64,000 nucleotides of DNA from positions 41,368 to 105,367 of the forward strand of contig NZ_FNQR01000014.1 of NCBI RefSeq assembly GCF_900107755.1, written 5' to 3'. The position numbers and the translations under genes were made by a program. This DNA comes from Thalassobacillus cyri. Lineage in GTDB: Bacteria > Bacillota > Bacilli > Bacillales > Halobacillaceae. Below the pieces are notes generated by a model. The model was not told where the DNA came from. It did not search any database and saw nothing but the letters and a program-made list of their open reading frames with translations. This document shows positions 15,590 through 23,367 of the stretch, piece after piece. The first letter of the stretch is position 1. Each line of letters begins with the position of its first letter.

Positions 15590-17356
15590 ATGTCCGCTCT
15601 CCATCTAGCTGTTAGCTTGTTCATATCTTCTATCATGGTCATTGTTATCATATTGATCCGAAAGGTTTTTAAGAACCAATTGTCTTCCAAGTGGAAATAC
15701 AATCTTTGGTTCCTATTATTCGTCGCTTTACTAATTCCTTACGTTCCAACGCAATTATTAAGCTTCGAGGGAAAGCTTACAGGGGCTGGGATCCAAAATA
15801 GTAATCCGGCACAATCCGGCACCACAGCTGAAAAACCTCAATTAACTAATGGGAATTGGATGCGCGATTTTTCAACATCCGTTCATCGGTTTGATTTTTC
15901 ATTTCTCGACCCCGTTTTTACCATAATATGGATAGCAGGCATGCTCGTTGTGACTATTTTTGTCATACATGCCTGGATAAAACTGTGGCAAATAAAAAAG
16001 TCTGCAAGTGCTATAACGAAAACCGAAGTTCTATCAATATTCGAACAGTGCAAACAAAGGATGAATGTATCGCATTCATTAGTTTTGATGGAATCACAAC
16101 ACATTAAATCCCCACTGATGTTCGGGATATTCAAACCCTTCATTATCCTGCCGCATCATGCTGAAGTTTGGCTGTCTAAGGATGAAATAAAATATATCTT
16201 GCTACATGAATTACACCATTATAAAAACAAAGACGTTGCTATAAATTACCTGATCGTCCTATTCCAGATTTTATACTGGTTTAATCCATTAATCTGGATA
16301 GCGTTCAGGGAGATGCGGTTAGACAGGGAAGTTGCGTGTGACAGTGCTGTTCTACATACATTGAATCAACATCAGCGTGCAGCATACGGAAACACAATTA
16401 TTAAGCTTGCGGATAAATCTCGTCTTCCCAGGCATTTCGAAACGATCAACGAACTCGCTAGTTCAAAAAAACAAATAAAAAAGCGAATGGAACGTATTGC
16501 ATACTTTGAAACGGAAACAAAGCTGGTAAAAGTAAAAAGTATCCTGATTTTTATCCTTCTTGCCGGATTTGTCGTGAGTCAAGTACCGATTGTTTCTGCC
16601 ATGCCTTATGATGACCGCATTGATTTTGACAATGGGCAAACAGTATATGAAGATTTAAGCGCCTATTTCCATGGATATGAAGGCAGCTTTGTATTGTACG
16701 ATGTACAGAAGAAGCAATACAATATCTATAATAAAGACAAAAGCACATTACGGGTTTCGCCAAATTCCACGTACAAAATTTACAATGCATTATTTGCATT
16801 GGAGTCCGAAGTTATCACACGAAAGGACAATTACATGAAGTGGAATGGGCAATCGTACCCTTATCAAAGCTGGAACCAGAATCATAACTTGCATACAGCG
16901 ATGGAAAACTCTGTAACATGGTATTTTCAGAAGATGGACAAAATGCTACAAAAGAAAAATATTGAAGCGTACACGGAAAGTATAGAGTACGGTAATCAAA
17001 ATCTGTCAGGTGGTATCGAAGAGTACTGGCTGGAATCTTCCTTGAAAATTTCACCGATCGAACAAGTGCAGACACTCAAAAAGTTTTATACAAATCAATT
17101 TGGATTTGATGAAAAGAATATCCAATTCGTAAAAAATGCCATCAAACTGGAGACCAAAAATAGTTCAACTCTTTATGGCAAAACCGGAACAGGAACGGTT
17201 AACTGGAAAAATGTAAATGGCTGGTTCATTGGGTTTGTAGAAACAGATAACAACACCTATTTCTTTGCAACGAATATCGAAAATGACAATCATGCCAGCG
17301 GCAGTATAGCTGCTGACATTACGAAATCCATTTTGCACAATAAAGGCATCTATTAA
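15590..17356 (+). CDS. blaR1: Beta-lactam sensor/signal transducer BlaR1
   Basis: A 588-residue protein. The N-terminal part has several membrane helices and an M56 zinc-protease site HELHH (206-210) with a downstream Glu in LDREVACDSA. A further helix (about 316-333) leads to an extracellular class-D-like penicillin sensor with STYK (393-396) and KTGTG near residue 535. In known systems acylation of the sensor Ser activates the protease, which leads to BlaI cleavage. The ATG at 15590 lies 7 bp after AAGGAG; an adjacent TTG is rejected. Its 3' end abuts a tandem duplication and blaI. Confidence 0.95.
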   Translation: MSALHLAVSLFISSIMVIVIILIRKVFKNQLSSKWKYNLWFLLFVALLIPYVPTQLLSFEGKLTGAGIQNSNPAQSGTTAEKPQLTNGNWMRDFSTSVHRFDFSFLDPVFTIIWIAGMLVVTIFVIHAWIKLWQIKKSASAITKTEVLSIFEQCKQRMNVSHSLVLMESQHIKSPLMFGIFKPFIILPHHAEVWLSKDEIKYILLHELHHYKNKDVAINYLIVLFQILYWFNPLIWIAFREMRLDREVACDSAVLHTLNQHQRAAYGNTIIKLADKSRLPRHFETINELASSKKQIKKRMERIAYFETETKLVKVKSILIFILLAGFVVSQVPIVSAMPYDDRIDFDNGQTVYEDLSAYFHGYEGSFVLYDVQKKQYNIYNKDKSTLRVSPNSTYKIYNALFALESEVITRKDNYMKWNGQSYPYQSWNQNHNLHTAMENSVTWYFQKMDKMLQKKNIEAYTESIEYGNQNLSGGIEEYWLESSLKISPIEQVQTLKKFYTNQFGFDEKNIQFVKNAIKLETKNSSTLYGKTGTGTVNWKNVNGWFIGFVETDNNTYFFATNIENDNHASGSIAADITKSILHNKGIY

Positions 17357-17388
17357 AAGATAAAGGCATCTATTAAAAGATAAAGGCA
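17341..17388 (+). repeat. 20-bp tandem duplication at the blaR1-blaI junction
   Basis: TAAAGGCATCTATTAAAAGA occurs twice in tandem (17341-17360, 17361-17380), with a partial third unit TAAAGGCA. The first copy holds the last codons and stop of blaR1. The extra copy lengthens the spacer before blaI. Confidence 0.9.
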
Positions 17389-17397
17389 GTGATTCAC

Positions 17398-17781
17398 ATG
17401 ACGAATAAAATACCCACGATTACAGAATCGGAATGGGTAGTCCTAAAGGTGCTTTGGGAAAAAGGACCGCAAACAGCAAGGGATATCATTTCCTCATTGC
17501 CGGCAAAAACGCATTGGAATCCGAAAACCGTACGGACACTTTTGGATCGGCTTACTAAAAAAGAAGTCGTCGGCGTCCATAAAAATCAGAGAGTTTATAC
17601 ATTTTATCCGCTTTACTCCCGGGACGAATGCCAACGTGAGAAAACAAAATCCTTTGTAAGACGAGTCTATGACGGCACCTTAAAGGCAATGCTTGTTCAA
17701 TTCATTCAGGATGAAGACCTTTCCGAAGACGATGTTGAAGAACTGAGGGCCATCCTGGATAAAAAGCAGAATAAAAAATAA
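17398..17781 (+). CDS. blaI: Beta-lactamase repressor BlaI
   Basis: A 127-residue winged-helix repressor of the BlaI/MecI family. ITESEWVVLKVLWEKGPQTA and WNPKTVRTLLDRLTKKEVVG form the N-terminal DNA-binding domain. The C-terminal half holds the dimerisation helices and the region around KSFVRRVYDG where BlaR1-dependent cleavage occurs in homologues. The ATG at 17398 is preferred by homology; a GTG three codons upstream is possible and the ribosome binding site is weak (AAAGGCAG). It should act on the palindrome upstream of the beta-lactamase gene. Confidence 0.94.
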   Translation: MTNKIPTITESEWVVLKVLWEKGPQTARDIISSLPAKTHWNPKTVRTLLDRLTKKEVVGVHKNQRVYTFYPLYSRDECQREKTKSFVRRVYDGTLKAMLVQFIQDEDLSEDDVEELRAILDKKQNKK

Positions 17782-17850
17782 ATTGGCTTTACTCTTTAAA
17801 AGCAGCATTGTGCTAAAATTACATCATTTTAACCAAGAGGTGATTTTTAA

Positions 17851-18273
17851 ATGAGGCCTAGAGTTTCTGTAATTACTATTGGAGTAGAAAACATCGAAAA
17901 ATCCTTACATTTTTACCGGGATTGTTTAGGATTCCCCACTGATGGTATTGTTGGGGAAGAGTTCGACCACGGCGCGGTAGCATTTTTTGATTTGCAGCCT
18001 GGTTTGAAACTTGCTATATGGAACCGTAAAGATATTGCACATGAGGCTAAAGTGAATGCCGGCAGTCCAAGCCCTACAGAGTTTACTCTTGGACATAATG
18101 TAAATAACAAGGCTGAGGTAGATGATGTTATGAATAAAGCTAAAAGGGCAGGTGCTTACATCACTGATCCTGCACATGATACATTCTGGGGGGGATACTC
18201 CGGTCACTTCCAAGATCCAGATGGTCATCTGTGGGAAGTTGTATGGAACCCTGAATGGGATGACGTAGAATAA
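17851..18273 (+). CDS. VOC (glyoxalase/bleomycin-resistance fold) protein
   Basis: A 140-residue two-module VOC protein. ITIGVENIEKSLHFYRDCLG opens the first module, and YSGHFQDPDGHLWEVVWNPE ends the second with the usual metal-binding Glu/His area. Function could be glyoxalase-like, dioxygenase-like or drug binding and cannot be told from sequence. AAGAGGTGATTTTTAA precedes the ATG. It is one of the few plus-strand cassette genes here and is convergent with the nuclease gene. Confidence 0.82.
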   Translation: MRPRVSVITIGVENIEKSLHFYRDCLGFPTDGIVGEEFDHGAVAFFDLQPGLKLAIWNRKDIAHEAKVNAGSPSPTEFTLGHNVNNKAEVDDVMNKAKRAGAYITDPAHDTFWGGYSGHFQDPDGHLWEVVWNPEWDDVE

Positions 18274-18310
18274 CTTCCAACCAGGCTGGGATACTCCAGC
18301 CTGATTTAGT

Positions 18311-18400
18311 TCGAATAATCCTATCTGCAATTGCTCCCTTTTACAGAAGGCTTGACTCCAAGATAACTTGAAGCAGATCTTAAATAAAACTACCCTTTAG
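18311..18400 (+). repeat. CIR copy 7
   Basis: TGCAATTGCTCCCTTTTACA, GAAGGCTTGACTCCAAGATA, ACTTGAAGCAGATCTTAAAT and ACTACCCTTTA. It lies 3' of the minus-strand nuclease gene. Confidence 0.75.
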
Positions 18401-18542
18401 TAAAAGTAATTATATTTTCACCATACAAGTTAAGATGGTATAATCCATTCATTTCAATTGTTCCTGCAAAAACACTCATTTGAAAATTGGTATAAATCGT
18501 CCAAAGAAGCGTTCATTTATTTTGTCTCAAAGTCCTAGAGTC

Positions 18543-19511
18543 TTACTCTCCAACCGTCCCATCTCCATCATTATCTCGCATATAAGGGTATAACCAATGA
18601 TCGTCTCTTATCGGCATACTGAAACCCGCGTCTTTCGCTTCTTTAATTGTTACTTGCCCATTACCATTTGTATCAACGCTAGAAATATCACCTTTTTCAT
18701 CAGAAATATAGTCATCTGAACTAGAAGGTTCGTTATCACCTGTTAAACCTAACGACTCATTAACTTCATCGGGATTTACATTATCGAAAGTATCTACAAC
18801 CTCGTTACCGTTTATCGTGTATGAATATTGATACTTTGAAGGTATTTGTGTGTCCGTATCTGAGTAAGAGATGACTGCTTCAAAATTAGTTGCGCCACCT
18901 GTCTTACGTATCGCATCCTCCATGTACGCTTGGTCACCATGTCGGTTAAGGGTACTTTCTTGAGGTGTAATATTATAGGCGTTGGGTACCCCACCCAAAG
19001 AGTCAGCAATAACGTGACCCTCATCTAATACATCACTTTGGACACCAGGAACTTTAGCCTCGTCAGAGAAGTATCTGCCACTTGATAGGACTGGTTCCGT
19101 TTTATCATCTTGTAGAATAATTTCGTCAGCAACGACTCTTACTAATTGACCGTACTCATTAGTGAATGCCCAGTACTCCCTGTCACCAAATCCTATATCT
19201 ACTACAACACTTGATTCTCGATCTCCACTTAAGTCACCACCATCTACCTCTATTAGTTCGTATCCCAAAAACCGTTCATCATTCGTTTCGGTTGGCGTTT
19301 CCTCTACTGCTGGTTCATCAACAAACGTAGTGGTTTCTGCTTGTGAATCTGCTTCTCCATCTGTTTCACTATTCTTATTTGTATCAACTGTGGTTTCTGC
19401 TTGCAGATCTGTTTTTTCATCTGTAATGGATGCATCTTCTACGTTGTTGGTACATCAAACAATAAAGATGGTCATTAAAAGTAAGGTTAAATAGTTCATT
19501 TTCTTTTTCAT
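18543..19511 (-). pseudogene. Secreted DNA/RNA non-specific endonuclease lipoprotein with stop in the lipobox
   Basis: The full frame starts at ATG 19511 (GGAGTGTCC upstream) with a lipoprotein signal peptide MKKKMNYLTLLLMTIFIV. Next comes TGA (19455-19457) where the lipobox Gly (GGA) is expected, then Cys and an acidic Thr/Glu-rich linker. The rest is open for about 300 codons. The middle, DEGHVIADSLGGVPNAYNIT, matches the catalytic region of NucA-like non-specific nucleases, and the C terminus DTNGNGQVTIKEAKDAGF plus DNDGDGTVGE looks like a calcium-binding excalibur or EF-hand domain. A GTG or ATG inside could give a cytoplasmic form, but export is lost. Confidence 0.72.
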
Positions 19512-19629
19512 TTTGGACACTCCTATTTAGATTTTGCTCTCTGTACCTATATTTTTTAAATCTCTAATTAAACTAACCTGCCCGTTAGTTCAATACTTTC
19601 ATCCACATATTAAAAAAGGAACACACCAT

Positions 19630-19705
19630 TGTTCATGAATTTCCCCCTATAACGGAAGACTTAATTTCGAGATATTGAAGCAGATCTTCAACTAACGCCT
19701 CGTTA
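19630..19705 (+). repeat. CIR copy 8
   Basis: TTTCCCCCTATAACGGAAGA, CTTAATTTCGAGATATTGAA, then GCAGATCTTCAACTAACGCC and TCGTTA. The upstream hairpin arm is missing, but the TTGAAG..CTTCAA and TAACG..CGTTA stems are intact. Confidence 0.8.
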
Positions 19706-19721
19706 CTTCCATAGTAAAAGC

Positions 19722-19847
19722 CTACTTTTTACTGTTCTCCATTAATCCTTCACGTATCTTTTTTAATTCCTCGGTCTGCTCAACGATATTTTTGTTAACT
19801 TTACTTATTGCGTCATATATTGCAAAAAAACCCTTATCTTCATACAA
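19722..19847 (-). CDS. Possible 41-residue protein coupled to the HAD gene
   Basis: The HAD stop TGA is followed at once by a TTG that opens a 41-codon frame ending NIVEQTEELKKIREGLMENS, a plausible helical peptide. No separate ribosome binding site is present, so expression would need translational coupling. It may be the tail of a longer lost gene. Confidence 0.35.
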   Translation of the reverse strand: MYEDKGFFAIYDAISKVNKNIVEQTEELKKIREGLMENSKK

Positions 19848-20357
19848 TCAATCTATTGCATCCAGAAGATTATTTGCTATGTAATCTATTTTTACATCCT
19901 GTAGTTTATCGTAATGTTCAGAAAGAGATGATTCACCAGCTCCGGTCCTAACTAAGATATTTATGCTTCCGACTCTTGATGCAGCAACCATATCACTCCA
20001 ACGATCCCCTATCTTCGCACCGTTCTCAAGACATAACTCGTAATCTTTCTGAGCTTCAATTAGCATCCCCGTATTGGGTTTCCTACATGAGCACCCTTCA
20101 TTATAATCATGAGGACACATATAAACATCATCAAACCCAAACGCTAGTAGCTCCTCTTCAAAGTCTTTCTCTTTAGCTAACCCCCTAGAGATTCCCGGCT
20201 GATTTGTAAAAGAAAAAATCCTTATTCCATCTCTTTTTAATCTATTGATCTCAGTAGATGTGTAAGGAAAAAGATCAAATTCCCCTGGATAGTGGACAGT
20301 ATCGTCACCACCAATGGTTCCATCTCGGTCTATAAAAATTGCTTCAATTTTTTTCAT
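19848..20357 (-). CDS. HAD-superfamily phosphatase (GmhB/HisB-type)
   Basis: A 169-residue HAD-IIIA phosphatase. Motif I is FIDRDGTIGG (Asp nucleophile near residue 10), motif II is FSFTNQPG, CSCRKPNTGM carries the zinc-loop cysteines and Lys, and motif IV is KIGDRWSDMVAA. This layout is that of D,D-heptose 1,7-bisphosphatase or histidinol-phosphatase enzymes. No heptose or histidine genes are nearby, so the substrate is unknown. GAAAGGGATA precedes the ATG. Confidence 0.82.
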   Translation of the reverse strand: MKKIEAIFIDRDGTIGGDDTVHYPGEFDLFPYTSTEINRLKRDGIRIFSFTNQPGISRGLAKEKDFEEELLAFGFDDVYMCPHDYNEGCSCRKPNTGMLIEAQKDYELCLENGAKIGDRWSDMVAASRVGSINILVRTGAGESSLSEHYDKLQDVKIDYIANNLLDAID

Positions 20358-20483
20358 TATCCCTTTCTCACCTGATTATTACCAATTATTTCAAATTATT
20401 TGTTTTAACTCAATCTATTTTTATTTAAGCTCACCTATTCTTGAATAAACTACTACATAATATCTACGTATTCCGATAAAAGA

Positions 20484-20606
20484 TTACTCGTAATTTATCC
20501 ATTCTCCAGAAGGATTTTCAAGATTTATTTCATCATAGCAACTTTCACAAACCGTAGGATAAGGATCATTCTCGTTTGTTTTATTACCGCAAAACTGGCA
20601 CTCCAT
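20484..20606 (-). CDS. 40-residue zinc-ribbon protein
   Basis: Too short for many gene finders but convincing. AAAGGAG lies 9 bp before the ATG, and the peptide has two CxxC pairs (CQFC at 3-6 and CESC at 20-23), followed by an acidic tail ending GEWINYE. It probably binds one zinc. Function unknown. It stands between the HAD and DinB cassettes on the same strand. Confidence 0.68.
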   Translation of the reverse strand: MECQFCGNKTNENDPYPTVCESCYDEINLENPSGEWINYE

Positions 20607-20650
20607 TTATCATTTCTCCTTTCTTTCAGAATTTGTATCAAATATGAAAT

Positions 20651-20750
20651 CGGGCAATCCTTGTTAAAGAATTGCCCCCTTTTGTGGAAGACTTGATTCC
20701 GAGATATCTTCTTAGTAGATCTTTAATTTACGCGCCCTTTAGTTTAATAA
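20651..20750 (+). repeat. CIR copy 9 (near full length)
   Basis: Hairpin CGGGCAATCCTTGTTAAAGA/ATTGCCCCC, then TTTTGTGGAAGACTTGATTC, CGAGATATC, GTAGATCTTTAATTTACGCG and CCCTTTAGTTTAATAA. It ends at the stop of the minus-strand DinB gene. Confidence 0.85.
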
Positions 20751-21229
20751 GAACGAATGGATTTAAACTTTCTTCCAATAAAATTAGCAGGTACGGGGTT
20801 GAGTTCTAATTCTCTTGACCAAACACAGAGTTGACCCATATGGTGAATCTCATGAGCAATTATATGATGTAATATCTCCTCAACAGTATATTTATCTTCA
20901 TCCCAAGGGACACTCACAACATTATCTTTAAATCCATCTAAACTTTTTTTTAGAAATTCAGCTATTTCATTTTGGAAGCTATCTGAAAGAGATTTAACCT
21001 TCTCTAACGTAGCATAATCAGAAAATTCAACTACTACGTCTTCTTTGTCTTGAATACCACGAAGCCAACTATATTCAACATCAATAATGTGAAACAGGGT
21101 ATATAAAATACTTCCTACTCCTCCAGTTCGTTCCTTTATCAACTCTTCATTTGAAAGTTGATTACACCATTCAAACCATTCGTCTCTTACTTGCCAGTTA
21201 TATTCAAAGAATTTTATCAATGTAAACAC
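20744..21229 (-). CDS. DinB/YfiT-family metal-dependent protein
   Basis: A 161-residue four-helix-bundle protein. Histidines in TLFHIIDVEYSW (near residue 47) and IIAHEIHHMGQLCVW (near 128-132) supply the usual three-His metal site. Members include damage-inducible proteins of unknown role and thiol S-transferases (bacillithiol or mycothiol type). Which applies here is unknown. A CIR repeat overlaps the stop region. Confidence 0.8.
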   Translation of the reverse strand: MFTLIKFFEYNWQVRDEWFEWCNQLSNEELIKERTGGVGSILYTLFHIIDVEYSWLRGIQDKEDVVVEFSDYATLEKVKSLSDSFQNEIAEFLKKSLDGFKDNVVSVPWDEDKYTVEEILHHIIAHEIHHMGQLCVWSRELELNPVPANFIGRKFKSIRSY

Positions 21230-21296
21230 TCCATATATAATTGTTTATGTCAATTAAGAATTAGCTTTTTTAACTAAAATCCCTCTTTTTTGAAGA

Positions 21297-21380
21297 AACC
21301 TGCTCCGTTAGCAAAATAAGCGATAGCCACTGTGCAGCTATCGCCCCCTTTAGCAGAAGACTCAGTATCAAGGTAATAGA
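21297..21380 (+). repeat. CIR copy 10
   Basis: ACCTGCTCCGTTAGCAAAAT, AAGCGATAGCCACTGTGCAG, CTATCGCCCCCTTTAGCAGA and AGACTCAGTATCAAGGTAAT. The hairpin AGCGATAG../CTATCGC is followed by the core. Confidence 0.8.
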
Positions 21381-21435
21381 GGTTTATATTCTTTTTAAGT
21401 CATTGGGAAACAATGTTTTCTCAGTGAGCCATCTA

Positions 21436-21561
21436 CTAATCAATAGATGGATTGGATAATTGTTCTATGTAGGGATATTCAGCTTTATTCAATGCATACT
21501 CAATCATGTGGTCTAATATGGCATAGTATGCTCTGCTATCCTTATCAAAAGGGAATCCAAT
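21436..21561 (-). pseudogene. 42-codon remnant of an unidentified gene
   Basis: The frame reads IGFPFDKDSRAYYAILDHMI and continues through a hydrophilic tail to a stop at 21436. It looks like real coding sequence, but the start is lost and a stop lies just upstream. It is probably the 3' end of a cassette gene whose CIR copy remains at 21297-21380. The family is not recognised. Confidence 0.5.
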
Positions 21562-21670
21562 ACTCTAAGTAATTGACCTAATTGAATACCTAAAAAGAGC
21601 ATGATGAACTTAGCTAATATTTCTATACTAAAACTGGAAATCCTTCTAATTTAAACAAGTTTATAATGAT

Positions 21671-21705
21671 AAAAGGCACCACCCAATTTAATGACTAGTG
21701 CCTTT
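21671..21705 (-). terminator. Terminator of the 21717-22076 gene
   Basis: On the minus strand AAAGGCAC and GTGCCTTTT pair around an 18-nt loop, with T residues after it. Confidence 0.65.
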
Positions 21706-21716
21706 CCTAGTATAAA

Positions 21717-22076
21717 TTACTTTTCAATCCATTCATCCATGTTATCTCTACCATGAATATCACGTATAATCTCTGTACCCCAAGATATAAGTAAGTTTAA
21801 GCCATTGTTTTCAATTCCCCATTTACGTCTTTCTTGTCCCTGATATCCCCCTAAGATACTATCATACTCATCATGAAGGTATCTTCTATGTTCTTCTTTA
21901 AACAGGCTGAAATCTAAACTTAACTCACTTCCAAAAGGAAGTTCTTTTTCTAACCAATCAACTAAATCTCTCTTTTCTATATGTTGGTTGATTTCATCCA
22001 CTGTATAAGATGCTCCATGATCAACTAAATATGAGATCTCTTGAATAAAAATTGTAATTGTCGTCATCTTCCGCAT
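21717..22076 (-). CDS. Uncharacterised 119-residue protein
   Basis: A soluble protein with a central acidic helix (QHIEKRDLVDWLEKELPFGS) and a Trp/Gly-rich end (LLISWGTEIIRDIHGRDNMD). Family not recognised. AGGAGGTGGGATGA precedes the ATG. It has its own terminator rather than an adjacent CIR repeat. Confidence 0.6.
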   Translation of the reverse strand: MRKMTTITIFIQEISYLVDHGASYTVDEINQHIEKRDLVDWLEKELPFGSELSLDFSLFKEEHRRYLHDEYDSILGGYQGQERRKWGIENNGLNLLISWGTEIIRDIHGRDNMDEWIEK

Positions 22077-22186
22077 TCATCCCACCTCCTATCTGCCTAA
22101 TTAACTTCTAAACAGATAAGAGAGACTCCTGCAAAACACTAAACTTTTATGTAAAATTTTGCAAAAATATATGGTATAATATACCT

Positions 22187-22364
22187 GTCCCCTGAGTTAG
22201 AGGGATCAGGAGGTGATAAAATGGCTAAAACAAACAGCGGAAAAAAGAAAGTTTATGTTCCAAAACATAAACGAGGTGGCAAGACAATCAAGCCACACTA
22301 CCGTTCGACACCAAATTAATCACGTCCTGAGCCAGATCGAACTCTCCAATTCGTCTCAGGGGAC
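22187..22364 (+). other. Inverted repeat enclosing a 32-codon gene
   Basis: GTCCCCTGAG (22187-22196) and CTCAGGGGAC (22355-22364) are exact complements on either side of the small basic ORF. TATAAT at 22175-22180 suggests a promoter just upstream. The transcript could fold end to end, with a U-poor CACCCTTTATTTTATATATA tail that may terminate. Confidence 0.5.
22221..22319 (+). CDS. Small basic protein, 32 residues
   Basis: ATCAGGAGGTGATAAA lies directly upstream of the ATG, a near-ideal ribosome binding site. The peptide MAKTNSGKKKVYVPKHKRGG continues KTIKPHYRSTPN. Comparable Lys/Arg-rich peptides with a PKHKRGGK-like core recur in Bacillus genomes, as far as I recall; their role is unknown. 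The gene is nested in a long-range inverted repeat, so it may be part of a structured RNA. Confidence 0.65.
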   Translation: MAKTNSGKKKVYVPKHKRGGKTIKPHYRSTPN

Positions 22365-22450
22365 ACCCTTTATTTTATATATACCCTCATTAACTTAAAT
22401 TATGTTATGTGATACTCACCTATTACCACAATATAAACATCCCTATAGCA

Positions 22451-22550
22451 ACAGGGCCTCATTTATTGGATAAGCGCCCCATATACCGGAATACTTGATA
22501 TCGAGATATTTTTGACCAGATGACTAACTAAGGCCCGAGTTAATTGAATA
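22451..22550 (+). repeat. CIR copy 11
   Basis: AGGGCCTCATTTATTGGATA, AGCGCCCCATATACCGGAAT, ACTTGATATCGAGATATTTT and GACTAACTAAGGCCCGAGTT. It lies 3' of the minus-strand VOC gene. Confidence 0.75.
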
Positions 22551-22560
22551 TAAAAAGATT

Positions 22561-22920
22561 CTAATCTGGAATATTATCTTGTACAAATCCCAATTCATTG
22601 CCATCTATATCAAGAATAGTGAACTTTCTACTTCCATATGGAGTAGAAAACAATTCCTCTAACACTTCGGCTTTGTTCTTTAATTTATCCCATAGACTAT
22701 CTACATTATCGACATAAAAATTAAAACGACCTGGGGTTGGATAATTTTCATGCTCCATTAAAGCAAACATCGCTCCCCCTTCATGCTCAAAATGTACGTA
22801 ATTAGGATTTTCTGGTGGCCATGTTGCTGCAACAGTAAAACCTAGGACTTCTTCATACCATTGTACTGACCTTTTTAAATCCTTCACATTTGCACGGACA
22901 TGCAAGAGTCTTGTTTTCAT
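22561..22920 (-). CDS. VOC family protein
   Basis: A 119-residue glyoxalase-fold protein. RANVKDLKRSVQWYEEVLGF opens the first module, and FTILDIDGNELGFVQDN closes the second. Substrate unknown. The ATG at 22920 follows GAGGAGGAATACAGAT; an in-frame TTG six codons upstream lies within that site. A CIR repeat follows at once. Confidence 0.8.
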   Translation of the reverse strand: MKTRLLHVRANVKDLKRSVQWYEEVLGFTVAATWPPENPNYVHFEHEGGAMFALMEHENYPTPGRFNFYVDNVDSLWDKLKNKAEVLEELFSTPYGSRKFTILDIDGNELGFVQDNIPD

Positions 22921-22994
22921 ATCTGTATTCCTCCTCAATATAACTTTAGATTCTTCAACAAGATTAAATAGCTAAATATGTTCCTTGTGGTTTT

Positions 22995-23072
22995 GTAATA
23001 AAGGGCGAGTGCTCTATTGAACAATCGCCCCCTTTTGTTGAAGACTTGAAATCGAGATATTTCCAAGGACAT
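22995..23072 (+). repeat. CIR copy 12
   Basis: TGTAATAAAGGGCGAGTGCT, CTATTGAACAATCGCCCCCT and TTTGTTGAAGACTTGAAATC, then GAGATATTTCC. The following stretch 23073-23367 contains a GAGGACAAC..GTTGCCCTC hairpin and no clear gene. Confidence 0.82.
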
Positions 23073-23367
23073 ATTCACTTAATGGCATAAGGGCTTGGAT
23101 TAAAATTAAGAGGACAACATTGTACGTTGCCCTCGCAGATAATGATTTTTATAAATCTTTATCATAGAATTATCCCCTGTTTTAAACTCGTATGGTACTT
23201 GTATTTATTTAGCTGAATATCTTTTAGCCTTTAAATATTGGATGATATGACCTAAATATTCATTCCTATTCCCTTCCATGAACGATTCAGTGCAAAAAAT
23301 TCAAACGTTTTATCCGAGAAACTAGTGATGACTATATGGGTTACTTTTAAAAACACACCCCATATTG

